DNA from: Modestobacter sp. Leaf380
GTDB lineage: Bacteria > Actinomycetota > Actinomycetes > Mycobacteriales > Geodermatophilaceae
Assembly: GCF_001424485.1 (NCBI RefSeq)
Contig: NZ_LMQC01000002.1
Location: forward strand, 2,387-66,386
Direction: 5' to 3'
DNA length: 64,000 bases
Every line of letters starts with the position of its first letter. Positions within the stretch are counted from its first letter, which is position 1. Positions 8,016 to 17,756 of the stretch are shown in pieces. A program made the translations under genes and the position numbers. The notes beneath the pieces were generated by a model that worked only from the letters and a program-made list of their open reading frames with translations, was not told the DNA's origin and made no database searches.

Positions 8016-9800
8016 ATGGACCCGGGCCCGCAGCGCTGGTACGCGCGGACGACGCTGCCCGTCGCCGAGTGGGTCGTGCGGCACCGGTGGATCGCCCGCC
8101 TCGCCGTCGCCCAGGCCGTCGGGGTGGCCATGCTGGCCGGCTCCCTGGGCCTGGGCCGGCCCGTGGCCGCCCAGGTGCTGCTGGTGATCGGGGTGCCCGC
8201 GCTGCTGTCGCTGCCGGCTGCCCTGCCGCCCCGGGTGCGGACCATGCTGGCCACCGGGAGCCTGGCGCTGGGGGCCTCCGTGCTGGTGCCGCTCACCGGT
8301 CAGGGCGAGACGTTCGCCTGGCTGCTGCTGGCCCTCACCGTCAGCGCGCTGTACCAGGACTGGGTCATCGTGCCCACCGTGCTGGTCGTCACCGGCGCCC
8401 ACTTCACCCTGATCGAGCTGGGCCCCAGCGGGCTGGACCCCTTCGACCTGGTGCCGCTGCTGGCCACCGTGCTGGCCGGCGCGGTGCACCACCGCAGCTG
8501 GCGGCTGGCCGAGGTCGAGGCCCGCACCGACCCGTTGACCGGCCTGGCCAACCGCCGGCGGCTGCGCGAGGCCGCGGACCGTCTGCTGCGCCGGGGCGGC
8601 CCCGCGAGCCTGCTCTTCCTGGACCTGGACGGCTTCAAGGCCGTCAACGACAGCCGTGGGCACGCCTTCGGCGACGCCCTCCTGGTGGAGGTCGCGGCCC
8701 GGCTGCGGGCCTGCGTCCGGGACGGCGACCTGGTGGTCCGGCTGGGCGGGGACGAGTTCGCCGTCCTGGTGCCGGGGGACCCCGTGCACGCCGAGGACGT
8801 CGCCCGCCGGGTGCGCGTCGACATGGCGGTGCCCGTGCAGCTCACCGGCCGGGCCGTGCGCGTGACGGCCAGCATCGGTGTCGCCCGGACGTCGGGTACC
8901 GCCGGGCGGCGCAGTGGTGCCGACCTGCTCCGGGACGCCGACGTCGCGATGTACCAGGCCAAGGCGGCCGGCCGGAACCGCGTGGTGGTGTGCGACGAGG
9001 GCATGGCGGAGGCCGTGCTGGACCGCGCGGCCCTGGCCGAGGACCTGCTCGCCGCCCTCGCCGCGGGCGACCAGCTGGCCGTGCACCACCAGCCCGTGGT
9101 CACCCTGCCCGCCGGCGTCACCGCCGGCTACGAGGCGCTGGTGCGCTGGCAGCACCCGGTGCGCGGTCCGGTACCGCCGCTGGACTTCGTGCCGCTGGCC
9201 GAGGAGACCGGAGCGGTGCTGGCGCTGGGCCGCTGGGTGCTGCGCCAGGCCACCCGGGACGCCGCGGCGGGCCTGGGCGGGGAGGTCGGACCCAGCAAGG
9301 TGGCCGTCAACGTGTCCTCCCGGCAGCTGGCCGACGACGGTTTCGTCGACGACGTCTGCGAGGCCCTGCGGGACAGCGGCCTGCCGGCGGACCGGCTCGT
9401 GCTGGAGGTGACCGAGACCTCGCTGGTCGAGGACCTGGACAGCGTCTGCGAGCGGCTGCAGGAGCTGCGCGCGCTGGGGGTGCGGATCGCCATCGACGAC
9501 TTCGGCACGGGCTGGTCGAGCCTGTCCTACCTGCGCCGGCTGCCCGTCGACATCGTCAAGATCGACCGCAGCTTCATCACCGACCTGGGGCGGACCCCCG
9601 CGGCCACCGCGCTGGTGGCCACCATCGTCGAGCTGGCCCGCGGGCTGTCCCTCGACGTCGTCGCCGAGGGCGTGGAGCGGACCGACCAGCGGGACGAGCT
9701 GGCCCGGCTGGGTTGCGCGTTCGCCCAGGGCTGGCTCTTCGGCCGGCCCGTCCCGCGGGAGCCGGTGCGGCGCGCACCGGCGTCGCTCACCTCCGGCTGA
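8016..9800 (+). CDS. Membrane GGDEF-EAL protein (c-di-GMP turnover)
   Basis: 594 residues. Residues 1-157 hold about five hydrophobic segments, with no recognisable periplasmic sensor. The GGDEF domain follows: substrate loop 'DPLTGLANRR' at 172-181, active site GGDEF intact at 244-248, and an inhibitory RxxD site (RDGD) at 236-239. The EAL domain has EAL at 373-375, the metal-binding 'DDFGTG' and 'KIDRSFI', so both catalytic halves look competent. It should make and/or break cyclic di-GMP at the membrane. An AAGGGA precedes the ATG by 6 bases. The two chemoreceptors in this window suggest a motile bacterium in which c-di-GMP would be relevant. Confidence 0.92.
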   Translation: MDPGPQRWYARTTLPVAEWVVRHRWIARLAVAQAVGVAMLAGSLGLGRPVAAQVLLVIGVPALLSLPAALPPRVRTMLATGSLALGASVLVPLTGQGETFAWLLLALTVSALYQDWVIVPTVLVVTGAHFTLIELGPSGLDPFDLVPLLATVLAGAVHHRSWRLAEVEARTDPLTGLANRRRLREAADRLLRRGGPASLLFLDLDGFKAVNDSRGHAFGDALLVEVAARLRACVRDGDLVVRLGGDEFAVLVPGDPVHAEDVARRVRVDMAVPVQLTGRAVRVTASIGVARTSGTAGRRSGADLLRDADVAMYQAKAAGRNRVVVCDEGMAEAVLDRAALAEDLLAALAAGDQLAVHHQPVVTLPAGVTAGYEALVRWQHPVRGPVPPLDFVPLAEETGAVLALGRWVLRQATRDAAAGLGGEVGPSKVAVNVSSRQLADDGFVDDVCEALRDSGLPADRLVLEVTETSLVEDLDSVCERLQELRALGVRIAIDDFGTGWSSLSYLRRLPVDIVKIDRSFITDLGRTPAATALVATIVELARGLSLDVVAEGVERTDQRDELARLGCAFAQGWLFGRPVPREPVRRAPASLTSG

Positions 9801-9818
9801 GACCCAGCGGCGGGTGGC

Positions 9819-10031
9819 TCAGCGGCGGGTGCCGGTACCGCGCTTGCCGCGGAGCCGCCCGGCGCCCTGCTCGGCGAGGTCACCGGCCTTGATCAGGTTC
9901 CGGCTGACCGCCGAGGGGCCCTTCGCACGCTCGAGCCGCCGGCCGAGGGAGCGGAGCACCCGGGTGCCGAGCGGGACCAGGACGGTGAGCAGCAGCCACA
10001 TGCGGATGCGCCGGGAGATGAAGAGCCACAT
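9819..10031 (-). CDS. Small hypothetical membrane-anchored protein
   Basis: 70 residues from the ATG at 10031, chosen because GAGAGG lies 5 bases upstream; an in-frame ATG at 10052 has no such site. One hydrophobic stretch (MWLLLTVLVPLGTRVL) lies near the N-terminus, followed by a highly basic tail. No family is recognised. It is convergent with the GGDEF-EAL gene. Confidence 0.6.
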   Translation of the reverse strand: MWLFISRRIRMWLLLTVLVPLGTRVLRSLGRRLERAKGPSAVSRNLIKAGDLAEQGAGRLRGKRGTGTRR

Positions 10032-10065
10032 GCGGCCCTCTCTGCCCCGCATCCACCCTGGTCAA

Positions 10066-10095
10066 CCGCGTCGCCGGGAGCCCGGCGACGCGGTC
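10066..10095. terminator. Hairpin after the CurA-like gene
   Basis: A 14-base perfect inverted repeat (10066-10079 with 10082-10095) just downstream of the leftward reductase gene. It separates that gene from the small leftward ORF. Confidence 0.7.
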
Positions 10096-10115
10096 CAGGA
10101 ACCGGGAGGCGGTGC

Positions 10116-11138
10116 TCAGGCCGGGTCGGGGGCCAGCCGGACGACCATCTTCCCGGTGTTGCCGCCGCGCAGCAGGTCCAGGAACGCGGGGACGGCGTCG
10201 TCCAGGCCCTCGCGGACGGTCTCGCGGACCTGCAGCTCACCCGAGCGCAGCCAGCCGCTGACGGTCTCCACGAACTGCGGGCGCAGGTCGGCGTGGTCGC
10301 CGACGATGAACCCGCGCAGGCTCAGCTGCTTGCCCACCAGCAGGAACATGTTGCCCGGCCCGGCGGTGGGGCCGGTGGAGTTGTAGCCGGAGATCGCCCC
10401 GCAGAGCGCGGCCCGGCCGTGCACGCGGAAGACGTCGATGGCGGCCTCCAGGTGGTCCCCGCCGACGTTGTCGAAGAAGACGTCGATGCCGTCGGGGGCG
10501 GCCCGGCGCAGCAGGTCCCGGACCGGTCCGTCGTGGTAGTCGAAGCCGGCGGTGAAGCCCAGCTCCTCGGTGATCCAGCGGACCTTCTCCGGCGTCCCCG
10601 CACTGCCCACGACGCTGGCGGCGCCGGACAGCCGGGCGAACTGGCCGACCAGGCTGCCGACGGCGCCCGCGGCGCCGGAGACGAAGACGTCGTCCCCGGC
10701 GCGGAAGTCGGCCAGCCGGAACAGCCCCGCCCAGGCGGTCAGCCCGGGCATCCCGAGCACGCCCAGGTGCCAGGACAGCGGGATGCCTTCCAGGTCGGGG
10801 AGCACGCTGACCAGCGTGTCGTCCAGCACGGCGGTGTCGCGCCACCCGGCGTTGTGCAGCACCAGGGCACCCTCGGGGACGCGCTGCGAACGGGAGGTGA
10901 CGACCCGGCCGACGGTGCCGCCCTGCATGGTCTCGCCGACCTCCCAGGCCGCGGCGTAGCTGGGGCCGGCGTTCATCCGGCCGCGCATGTAGGGGTCCAC
11001 GCTCATCGCCACGTTGGCGACGACGACCTGGCCCTCGGTCGGGTCGGGGCGCTCACGCTCGACGAGCGCGAAGTCGGCGGGCGTGGGCTCACCGTGGGGG
11101 CGGGCGGCCAGCTGGACCTCGCGGGTGGTGATCGGCAC
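10116..11138 (-). CDS. NADP-dependent alkenal/curcumin reductase-type oxidoreductase (zinc-free MDR)
   Basis: 340 residues of the medium-chain dehydrogenase superfamily without the catalytic zinc cysteines. It matches the CurA/leukotriene-B4 dehydrogenase branch: '[14 protein letters not shown]' near 42-55 and the cofactor loop [12 protein letters not shown] at 154-165. These enzymes reduce alpha,beta-unsaturated ketones and aldehydes with NADPH. It is a single gene, divergent from msrA, so both could belong to an oxidative/electrophile response; no shared operator is obvious. Confidence 0.9.
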   Translation of the reverse strand: MPITTREVQLAARPHGEPTPADFALVERERPDPTEGQVVVANVAMSVDPYMRGRMNAGPSYAAAWEVGETMQGGTVGRVVTSRSQRVPEGALVLHNAGWRDTAVLDDTLVSVLPDLEGIPLSWHLGVLGMPGLTAWAGLFRLADFRAGDDVFVSGAAGAVGSLVGQFARLSGAASVVGSAGTPEKVRWITEELGFTAGFDYHDGPVRDLLRRAAPDGIDVFFDNVGGDHLEAAIDVFRVHGRAALCGAISGYNSTGPTAGPGNMFLLVGKQLSLRGFIVGDHADLRPQFVETVSGWLRSGELQVRETVREGLDDAVPAFLDLLRGGNTGKMVVRLAPDPA

Positions 11139-11236
11139 GGGTGTCTCCTCTGCTCTCGGCGTCTCCTCCGGTCAGGGCGTGGGAGGCCGTCGGTGTTCCC
11201 GGGGCGGCGGTTGCGGGCCGGTCCTACATTCGGGGC

Positions 11237-11893
<657 letters not shown>

Positions 11894-11905
11894 CCCCGGA
11901 CCGAC

Positions 11906-11943
11906 ACCGGCCGCCCCCCGCGCGAGAGCGGGGGGCGGCCGGT
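11906..11943. terminator. Bidirectional terminator, perfect 16-bp stem
   Basis: Arms 11906-11921 and 11928-11943 are exact complements with a 6-base loop. It lies between convergent msrA (ends 11893) and the membrane-protein gene (ends 11961). Confidence 0.85.
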
Positions 11944-11960
11944 CGTGCGTCCGGGGACGG

Positions 11961-12392
11961 TCAGCGGGGAGGGGCGGGCGGCACCTGCTCCGGCGGCAGG
12001 TAGAACCGCTTGCGACGCTCCTTGCGGACCTCCTGGTCGTAGGCCTGCGCGAGCTCCGGGGAGGTCATCGCCTGGCCGCGCCGGGCGATCTCGGCCTCCC
12101 AGGCCAGCCGGGCGGCCGGGTCGGCCCGCCGGCGGCGCAGCACGCCCACCACGAACGCACCGACGAAGGCCAGGACGGCGACGACCAGCCCGCCGATCAG
12201 CTGATCGTGCATGAGCGACACCCGGTCGGCGTAGGACTGCTCGGACCCGTTGACGATGCAGCGGTCGCCGGGGGACATGACGTCGGCGCCGCACTCGACG
12301 CTGCCGGTCCCCAGCAGCAGGGCGAACGCCACACCCGCTGCGGCGACCACGAACAGCGGGATGCTGGGCCGGGAACTGACACCGGTGTCCAC
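11961..12392 (-). CDS. Hypothetical two-helix membrane protein
   Basis: 143 residues from a GTG at 12392, with a GAGGAG-type ribosome site just upstream. Two hydrophobic helices are clear: about 10-29 ('IPLFVVAAAGVAFALLLG') and about 66-87 ('LIGGLVVAVLAFVGAFVVGVL'). The loop between has two cysteines (in VECGAD and DRCIVN) that could form an extracellular disulfide. The C-terminal cytoplasmic tail is charged. No family recognised. It is divergent from the methyltransferase gene. Confidence 0.75.
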   Translation of the reverse strand: MDTGVSSRPSIPLFVVAAAGVAFALLLGTGSVECGADVMSPGDRCIVNGSEQSYADRVSLMHDQLIGGLVVAVLAFVGAFVVGVLRRRRADPAARLAWEAEIARRGQAMTSPELAQAYDQEVRKERRKRFYLPPEQVPPAPPR

Positions 12393-12482
12393 GAGGGTCT
12401 CCTCTCCCGGTGCGCCCCGTGCGACCGGTCCCGAGGAGCCTGCCGGACCACCGGTGCGGGCGCATCCTCCCGGTGGGGGACA

Positions 12483-13628
12483 GTGGACGGCGTGCCTGAC
12501 CCCTTCTTCGACCAGCTCCGCCGCGAACCCGACGTGGACGCCCCCGACCTGGTCGCGGTCGACGCCACCGACCGGCTGCTGCTGGACGAGGCCGCCGCGG
12601 CGATCGCCGTGGCGCCGGACGCCGTCGTCACGATCGACGACTCGCACGGCGCGCTGACCCTGGGCGCGATCGCGCTGCACGGGGCCACCGGCGTCCGGGT
12701 GCACCAGGACCTGCGGGTGGGGGAGCGGGCGCTGGCCGCCAACGCCGAGCGCACCGGGCACACCGGCTCGTACACCCAGCACGGCCTGGACGCCGACCTG
12801 GTCCGGGGCGCTGAGCTGGTGCTGGTGCAGGCGCCCAAGAGCCTGGACGCGCTCCGGGAGATCGCCGAGACCGTCGCCCGCGACGCCGCCCCGGGCGTGA
12901 CGCTGCTGGTCGGCGGCCGGGTCAAGCACATGACCCGGGCGATGAACGACGTGCTGGGCGACTCCTTCGGCCACGTGCACGCCACGCTGGCCCGGCAGAA
13001 GTCCCGGGTCCTGGTGGCGAGCGGCCCGACGCCGGGGGCCTCGAGCTTCCCCCGCCGGCAGGTCCACGCCGACCTCGGCGTCACCGTGCTGGCGCACGGC
13101 GCGGCCTTCGCCGGCACCAAGGTCGACCTGGGGACCCGGGCCCTGCTGGCCGCGCTGCCGGCGCAGGGCTCGGGCAGTGCCGTCGACCTGGGCTGCGGCA
13201 CCGGCGTGCTGGCCGTGGCCCTCGCGCGCGCCGGGTACGACGTGCTGGCCAGCGACGCGAGCGCCGCCGCGGTCGCCTCGGCCCGGGCCACCGTGGAGGC
13301 CAACGGCGTCGCCGACCGGGTCACCGTCACCCGCGAGGACGCGCTGGACGGCGTCCCGGACGCCAGCGTCGACCTGGTCGTCTGCAACCCGCCGTTCCAC
13401 CTCGGCGTCGCCGTGCACACCGGCGCGGCCGAGCGGCTCTTCGACGCCGCCGCCCGGGTGCTGCGGCCCGGCGGGGAGCTCTGGTGCGTCTACAACTCCC
13501 ACCTGCCGCACCGGGCCACCCTGCAGCAGACGGTCGGCCCCACCCGGCAGCTGTCCCGGGACCCCAAGTTCACCGTGACGGCCTCCACCAAGCGGGCCGC
13601 GGGCGGCGGGATCCGCCGGATCGCGTGA
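12483..13628 (+). CDS. Class I SAM methyltransferase, RsmC/RlmG-like
   Basis: 381 residues with the two-domain plan of 16S/23S rRNA guanine N2-methyltransferases. A degenerate N-terminal methyltransferase-like half is followed by a catalytic half with SAM motif 'VDLGCGTGVLAVAL' and the base-flipping motif NPPFH ('VVCNPPFHLGVAVHTGAAERLF'). It probably methylates a guanine in ribosomal RNA; which one cannot be told. Start is either GTG 12483 or GTG 12492 in the same frame; the GGGGGA at 12475-12480 is close to the first and rather far from the second. Confidence 0.88.
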   Translation: MDGVPDPFFDQLRREPDVDAPDLVAVDATDRLLLDEAAAAIAVAPDAVVTIDDSHGALTLGAIALHGATGVRVHQDLRVGERALAANAERTGHTGSYTQHGLDADLVRGAELVLVQAPKSLDALREIAETVARDAAPGVTLLVGGRVKHMTRAMNDVLGDSFGHVHATLARQKSRVLVASGPTPGASSFPRRQVHADLGVTVLAHGAAFAGTKVDLGTRALLAALPAQGSGSAVDLGCGTGVLAVALARAGYDVLASDASAAAVASARATVEANGVADRVTVTREDALDGVPDASVDLVVCNPPFHLGVAVHTGAAERLFDAAARVLRPGGELWCVYNSHLPHRATLQQTVGPTRQLSRDPKFTVTASTKRAAGGGIRRIA

Positions 13629-13734
13629 GCGCCGAGCTCTGCCGGCGCGCGGCCTACCGGCTGGAGGCACTCGCCGCCCGGACGACACCGGGAGCTGGAC
13701 CTCTCGGACTGCCCCGCTGAGCTGCGTGTTCGGC

Positions 13735-13761
13735 TCAACTCGGCTCGGACGGTGCCGTAAG
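13735..13761 (+). promoter_or_regulatory. FliA/WhiG-type (sigma-28) promoter candidate for the chemoreceptor
   Basis: TCAA at 13735-13738, a spacer of exactly 15 bases, then GCCGTAAG at 13754-13761. The sigma-28 consensus is TAAA-N15-GCCGATAA. The predicted transcript would begin near 13768, leaving about 40 bases of leader before the ATG at 13809. That also argues against the earlier ATG at 13770. Confidence 0.6.
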
Positions 13762-13808
13762 CCCGGGGGATGCCCGCTGTCGCAGCGGACCGGTCCCTGG
13801 AGTCCACG

Positions 13809-15392
13809 ATGGCGCACGCCCGCTGGTCCGACCTGCCCCTCGGCGGGAAGCTGTCCGTCCTCGTCGGCACGGGGGTGCTCGCCCTGGTGGGCGTGGCCAC
13901 CGTCGGTGCGCTCGCGCAGGCCGGTGCGGTCGAGGGCGCTGCCGCGCAGAGCCGGGCTGCGGACGCGGTGCGGCTCACCATGCAGGCCGACATGATGCAC
14001 GACGCGATCCGCGGCGACGTGCTGTCCGCGCTCGTCGCCCGCACGTCCGGCGACCTGACCGCGGCCGCTGCCGCCCTCGAGGAGCACTCGGCGACGCTGC
14101 GGTCGGACCTGGCTGCCGCGGCCGGCTCCGGCCTGGGCGCCGAGGTCACCCGGGCGGCCGACGCCGTCGGTCCGGACGTCGAGGCCTACGTCGCCGCCGC
14201 CGACGACCTGGTCCGCACCGCCGCCCAGGACCCCGACGCGGCGCTGGCCGCCTACCCCGACTTCGGCCGGGTGTTCAGCCGGCTGGAGCAGAGCCTGCCC
14301 ACGGTCGCCACCGCCATCGACGCCCAGGAGGAGGCCGTCCGCGCCGAGACGCAGGCAGCCCAGTCGACCGCGCAGGCGGTGCTGGTGGGCACGGCCCTGG
14401 CCGCCACCGCGCTGCTGGTCGGGCTGGGCTGGGCGGTCACCCGCTCCGTCGTCCGGCCGCTGCGCGCGGTGGGCACCGTCGTCGCGGCACTGGCCGAGGG
14501 CGACCTGCGGGCGCAGACCGGCGTGGACAGCCGCGACGAGGTCGGCACGATCGCCCGCAGCCTGGACTCCTCGATGGTCGGTCTGCGCGGGCTGCTGGCC
14601 ACCGTCGGGGCCAACGCCACGGCCGTCGCCACGGCCACCGGTCAGCTGGTCGCCACCTCCACGTCGGTGCTGGGCCTGGCCGGGCAGTCCGCCACCGGCA
14701 CCGAGGACGCCTCGACGACGGCCGGCCAGGTGGCCGCCAGCGTCGACGACGCCGCCGCGGCGTCCCAGCAGCTCAGCTCCTCGGTGCGCACCATCGCCGC
14801 CAGCAGCGCCGAGGTGCTCGAGGTCGCCGCCCGCGCGGTCACCGTGGCCCGGTCCACCACCGAGACCGTCGCGCAGCTGGGCGTCTCCTCCCAGGAGATC
14901 GCCGGCGTCGTGGCCGTGGTCAGCTCCATCGCCGCGCAGACCAACCTGCTGGCGCTCAACGCCACCATCGAGGCGGCCCGCGCCGGGGAGTCCGGCAAGG
15001 GCTTCGCGGTCGTCGCCAACGAGGTCAAGGAGCTCGCGCAGGAGACCGCCCGGGCCACCCAGGACATCACCCGCCGGGTCGAGACCATCCGCGCCGACAC
15101 CGAGCAGGCCGTGCAGGCCATCGCCGACATCACCGCGATCATCGGCCGCATCGACGGCGCGCAGCGGGACATCTCGCTGGTCCTGGAGCAGCAGGCCGGC
15201 ACCGTGGCCAGCGTCGACGGCAGCGTCGGGGAGGCCTCCACCGGGGCGGCCCGGATCGCCCGCGCCACCGCCGGGGTGTCCGCCGTCGCCGCCCGCACCA
15301 CCGAGGGCATGCAGGAGGCGCGGGTCGCGATCGACGAGGTGGCCCGGGTCGCCGGGGAGATGGAGAGCTCGATCAGCCGCTTCCGCTGGTGA
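13809..15392 (+). CDS. Methyl-accepting chemotaxis protein
   Basis: 527 residues. Membrane helix 1 is near residues 14-35; a periplasmic region rich in alanine helices follows; helix 2 is near 190-215 ('AVLVGTALAATALLVGLGWAV'). A HAMP linker with 'RPLRAVGTVVAALAEGDL' comes next, then the signalling domain with the hairpin '[32 protein letters not shown]', the CheA/CheW contact tip. It senses an unknown ligand and controls the flagellar kinase. GGAG lies 6 bases upstream of the ATG at 13809; an in-frame ATG at 13770 has no spacer from its G-run. A sigma-28-like promoter precedes it. Confidence 0.9.
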   Translation: MAHARWSDLPLGGKLSVLVGTGVLALVGVATVGALAQAGAVEGAAAQSRAADAVRLTMQADMMHDAIRGDVLSALVARTSGDLTAAAAALEEHSATLRSDLAAAAGSGLGAEVTRAADAVGPDVEAYVAAADDLVRTAAQDPDAALAAYPDFGRVFSRLEQSLPTVATAIDAQEEAVRAETQAAQSTAQAVLVGTALAATALLVGLGWAVTRSVVRPLRAVGTVVAALAEGDLRAQTGVDSRDEVGTIARSLDSSMVGLRGLLATVGANATAVATATGQLVATSTSVLGLAGQSATGTEDASTTAGQVAASVDDAAAASQQLSSSVRTIAASSAEVLEVAARAVTVARSTTETVAQLGVSSQEIAGVVAVVSSIAAQTNLLALNATIEAARAGESGKGFAVVANEVKELAQETARATQDITRRVETIRADTEQAVQAIADITAIIGRIDGAQRDISLVLEQQAGTVASVDGSVGEASTGAARIARATAGVSAVAARTTEGMQEARVAIDEVARVAGEMESSISRFRW

Positions 15393-15398
15393 CCGCCC

Positions 15399-15896
15399 TC
15401 AGTGCGCGAGGCCCCCGCGCCGGTTGACGACCGGGGGCTGGACCGACCACGGGAAGTCGATCCAGTCGTCGGTGCGCTTCCAGACGTAGTCGCACTTCAC
15501 CACCGAGCGCGGCTTCTCGTAGACCACCGCGGAGCGCACCTCGGCCACGTAGCCGGTGCAGAAGTCCCGGACCAGCTCCAGGGTCTTGCCGGTGTCGGCG
15601 ACGTCGTCGGCGATGAGCACGTTCGAGCCGGTCAGGTCCACCCGGTCCAGGTTCGGCGGCAGCATCACCGGCAGCTCGAGCCGCTCGTCGACGCCGGTGT
15701 AGAACTCCACGTTCATCACGAAGAGGTTCTTCACGTCCAACGCGTAGCCCAGCGCCCCGCCCAGGAACAGCCCGCCACGGGCGATCGCCAGGATCAGGTC
15801 GGGCTCGAAGCCGTCGTCGGCGACCTGCTGGGCGAGGTCCCGGCTCGCCGTCCCGAAGGTCTCGTAGGTCAGCGTCTCGCGTTCCGGTGCGGTCAC
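15399..15896 (-). CDS. Phosphoribosyltransferase (purine-type)
   Basis: 165 residues of the type I phosphoribosyltransferase fold. The PRPP-binding loop is 'VLIADDVADTGKT' at 93-105, and 'ILAIARGGLFLGG' near 35-47 forms the pyrophosphate loop. The size and the C-terminal 'DDWIDFPW' resemble xanthine/hypoxanthine-type enzymes of actinomycetes (salvage of a free purine base to the nucleotide). It sits next to the uricase gene, so purine salvage and purine breakdown are side by side. Start is a GTG at 15896. Only six bases separate its stop from that of the convergent chemoreceptor. Confidence 0.85.
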   Translation of the reverse strand: MTAPERETLTYETFGTASRDLAQQVADDGFEPDLILAIARGGLFLGGALGYALDVKNLFVMNVEFYTGVDERLELPVMLPPNLDRVDLTGSNVLIADDVADTGKTLELVRDFCTGYVAEVRSAVVYEKPRSVVKCDYVWKRTDDWIDFPWSVQPPVVNRRGGLAH

Positions 15897-15906
15897 GACG
15901 GTGATC

Positions 15907-16812
15907 TCAGCAGAAGCCCGGCGTACCCGCCCAGGCCACCTCGGCCGGGGGGACGTCGTCGCGCAGCACCTGGCCCTCGATGAGCCCGTAGGGCCGGTCG
16001 GTGGCGTGGTAGACGGCGGCCGCGCTGCCCTCGGGGTCGTTGTCCAGGCCGAACGCGCCGAGGTCCTGCAGGAAGTGGTGCTTGTTCGGCATCGACATCC
16101 GCACCTCGGCGACCTCGGGCACCCTCTCCAGGACGGCGGTGCCCATCGCGAAGAGCGTCTGCTGCAGGGCCAGCGAGTGGGTCGAGGCGAAGGTCTCCAG
16201 CAACGTCGTGCGGACGGTGTCGAAGACGACGTCCCAGTCCAGGTCGGTGCCGACGTAGCGCCAGCGGGCGGTCACCGCGGTGGCCAGCACACGGTCCCGG
16301 GTCTCGGGCAGCGTCGTGTACGCATCGCGCGGGAAGCCCCAGAACTCCGACCCGGTCGACTTGAGCACCACCAGGTCGCTCAGCCCGGCCAGCACGTGCA
16401 GGTCGTCGCCGTCGGCGGTGACGACGGCGGTGCGCACCTCGCCACCGGCCCGGCGGAACGCGTGGTCGTGCGGCTGCCCGCCCACGCGGATCCGGTCCCA
16501 CCCGTAGGACTCGACGGCGACCCGGGCGCCGGAGACCCAGTCGTAGGAGCCGGCGAAGTGGGTGGCCAGCCGGAGGCCGAACGCCTCGGGGCTGCCCACG
16601 CCGTCCCGGGCGAAGGCGAAGACGGTGTTCTTCTGCGCGTCCGTGGTCAGCACGTGGGCGTTGTCGCCGGTGAGGTGCGCGGCGGCGAAGTCACCCCGCA
16701 GCGCGGAGCTGACGTTCAGGTCGACCAGGGAGTGTCGCGGGGTGGAGCGGTCGACCGCGACCACCCGCACCTCGGCCTTCCCGTACTGGTTGGGTCCGAG
16801 CACGATCGCCAT
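15907..16812 (-). CDS. Urate oxidase (uricase)
   Basis: 301 residues. It oxidises uric acid with O2 to 5-hydroxyisourate and H2O2 without a cofactor. Catalytic residues are in place: Lys12 in 'YGKAEVR', and Thr57-Asp58 in 'VLTTDAQKNT'. The signature 'MPNKHHFLQDL' lies near the C-terminus. The ATG at 16812 gives the family N-terminus (MAIVLGPNQYGK); the open frame extends upstream without similarity. It is the third gene of a leftward set behind the OHCU decarboxylase and HIU hydrolase genes, so the order in transcription is uraD, uraH, uricase. Confidence 0.94.
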   Translation of the reverse strand: MAIVLGPNQYGKAEVRVVAVDRSTPRHSLVDLNVSSALRGDFAAAHLTGDNAHVLTTDAQKNTVFAFARDGVGSPEAFGLRLATHFAGSYDWVSGARVAVESYGWDRIRVGGQPHDHAFRRAGGEVRTAVVTADGDDLHVLAGLSDLVVLKSTGSEFWGFPRDAYTTLPETRDRVLATAVTARWRYVGTDLDWDVVFDTVRTTLLETFASTHSLALQQTLFAMGTAVLERVPEVAEVRMSMPNKHHFLQDLGAFGLDNDPEGSAAAVYHATDRPYGLIEGQVLRDDVPPAEVAWAGTPGFC

Positions 16813-16886
16813 GCGCGCAGCCTCTCCGATCGGTGTTGCCGTGGTGTTGCACGTGGAACCACGAAGGGACCACGGGGGACGTCTCC

Positions 16887-17204
16887 TCACGAACCCCGGT
16901 AGGTGGAGAAGGCGAACGGGGCCAGCAGGAGCGGCACGTGGTGGTGCGCGGCCGGGTCGACGACGGAGAACTCCAGCGTCACCGAGGGGTAGAAGGTCTC
17001 CCGGTCCTGCGCGGCGAACCACTCCCCGGTGCCGAAGACCACCCGGTGCGGGCCCGCCTCGGTGTCGCCGTCGGCGAGACGGGCCCGGCCGTCGGCGTCG
17101 GTGACGCCCTCGGCCAGCACCGTGGAGCCGCGCAGCAGCTGCACCGTCATCCCCGCGGCGGGGCGGCCGAGCACCGAGTCCAGGACGTGCGTGGAGACGC
17201 TCAC
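16887..17204 (-). CDS. uraH: 5-hydroxyisourate hydrolase (transthyretin-like)
   Basis: 105 residues, normal for the family. The diagnostic C-terminal tetrapeptide YRGS is present, as are the active-site His in 'VSTHVLDS' and the Arg in 'GPHRVVF'. It hydrolyses the uricase product 5-hydroxyisourate to OHCU. The GTG at 17204 overlaps the stop of the OHCU decarboxylase gene in a GTGA, so the two are translationally coupled. Confidence 0.95.
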   Translation of the reverse strand: MSVSTHVLDSVLGRPAAGMTVQLLRGSTVLAEGVTDADGRARLADGDTEAGPHRVVFGTGEWFAAQDRETFYPSVTLEFSVVDPAAHHHVPLLLAPFAFSTYRGS

Positions 17205-17710
17205 GCGACCAGCCCCCGGACCCGCAGCTCGGTGATCTGGGCGAGCTGCTCCAGCACCTCGGGTCGCTCCTGCTCCGGGGTGTGGGTCAGGCGGCGCTGC
17301 AGCTCGGCCAACATCTCCGCCGGGGTGCGGCCGGCGGCGCGGATGAGGAAGACGTGGTCGAAGCGGTCCTCGTACGCGCGGTTGCCCGCCAGGATCGCCT
17401 CCGTGACCTGCTCGTCGGCCGAGCCCATCGAGGACTGCTCCCGCCGGGAGGACGCCGCCTCCGCCGAGTCCCCGGACACCCGGTCGCCGATCCGGGGGTG
17501 CGCGGCCAGGGCCTGCGCGACCTCCTCCCACGGGAGCGCACGGGACACCTCGCCGGCCCGGGCGACCAGCGCGTCGGCCGAGCCGTAGGGCCGGCCGGCG
17601 GCCACCGCCGGGGCGAAGGAGGCGGCGGCGTTGCACGAGCGCAGCGCCGCCGTCACCTGAGCGACGTCCGCGGTGTCGAAGCTGGTCACGGTCCAGCCGT
17701 CGGAGGGCAT
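17201..17710 (-). CDS. uraD: 2-oxo-4-hydroxy-4-carboxy-5-ureidoimidazoline (OHCU) decarboxylase
   Basis: 169 residues. The catalytic motif HPRIGD is at 71-76, followed by the family's 'EAASSRREQSSM' near 84-95. It decarboxylates OHCU to S-allantoin, the third step from urate. It begins at an ATG (17710) in a 46-base gap divergent from malate synthase. First gene of the leftward urate operon. Confidence 0.94.
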   Translation of the reverse strand: MPSDGWTVTSFDTADVAQVTAALRSCNAAASFAPAVAAGRPYGSADALVARAGEVSRALPWEEVAQALAAHPRIGDRVSGDSAEAASSRREQSSMGSADEQVTEAILAGNRAYEDRFDHVFLIRAAGRTPAEMLAELQRRLTHTPEQERPEVLEQLAQITELRVRGLVA

Positions 17711-17756
17711 GGCTGCGAGGATGCCAGGGCAGGTCCAACCGAGCTGAGGAGTGCGT

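Noticed and set aside
11961-14087. A 708-codon minus-strand open frame
   Set aside because: Only its last 143 codons (from 12392) look like protein with membrane helices; the rest is opposite the RsmC-like methyltransferase and has shadow composition.
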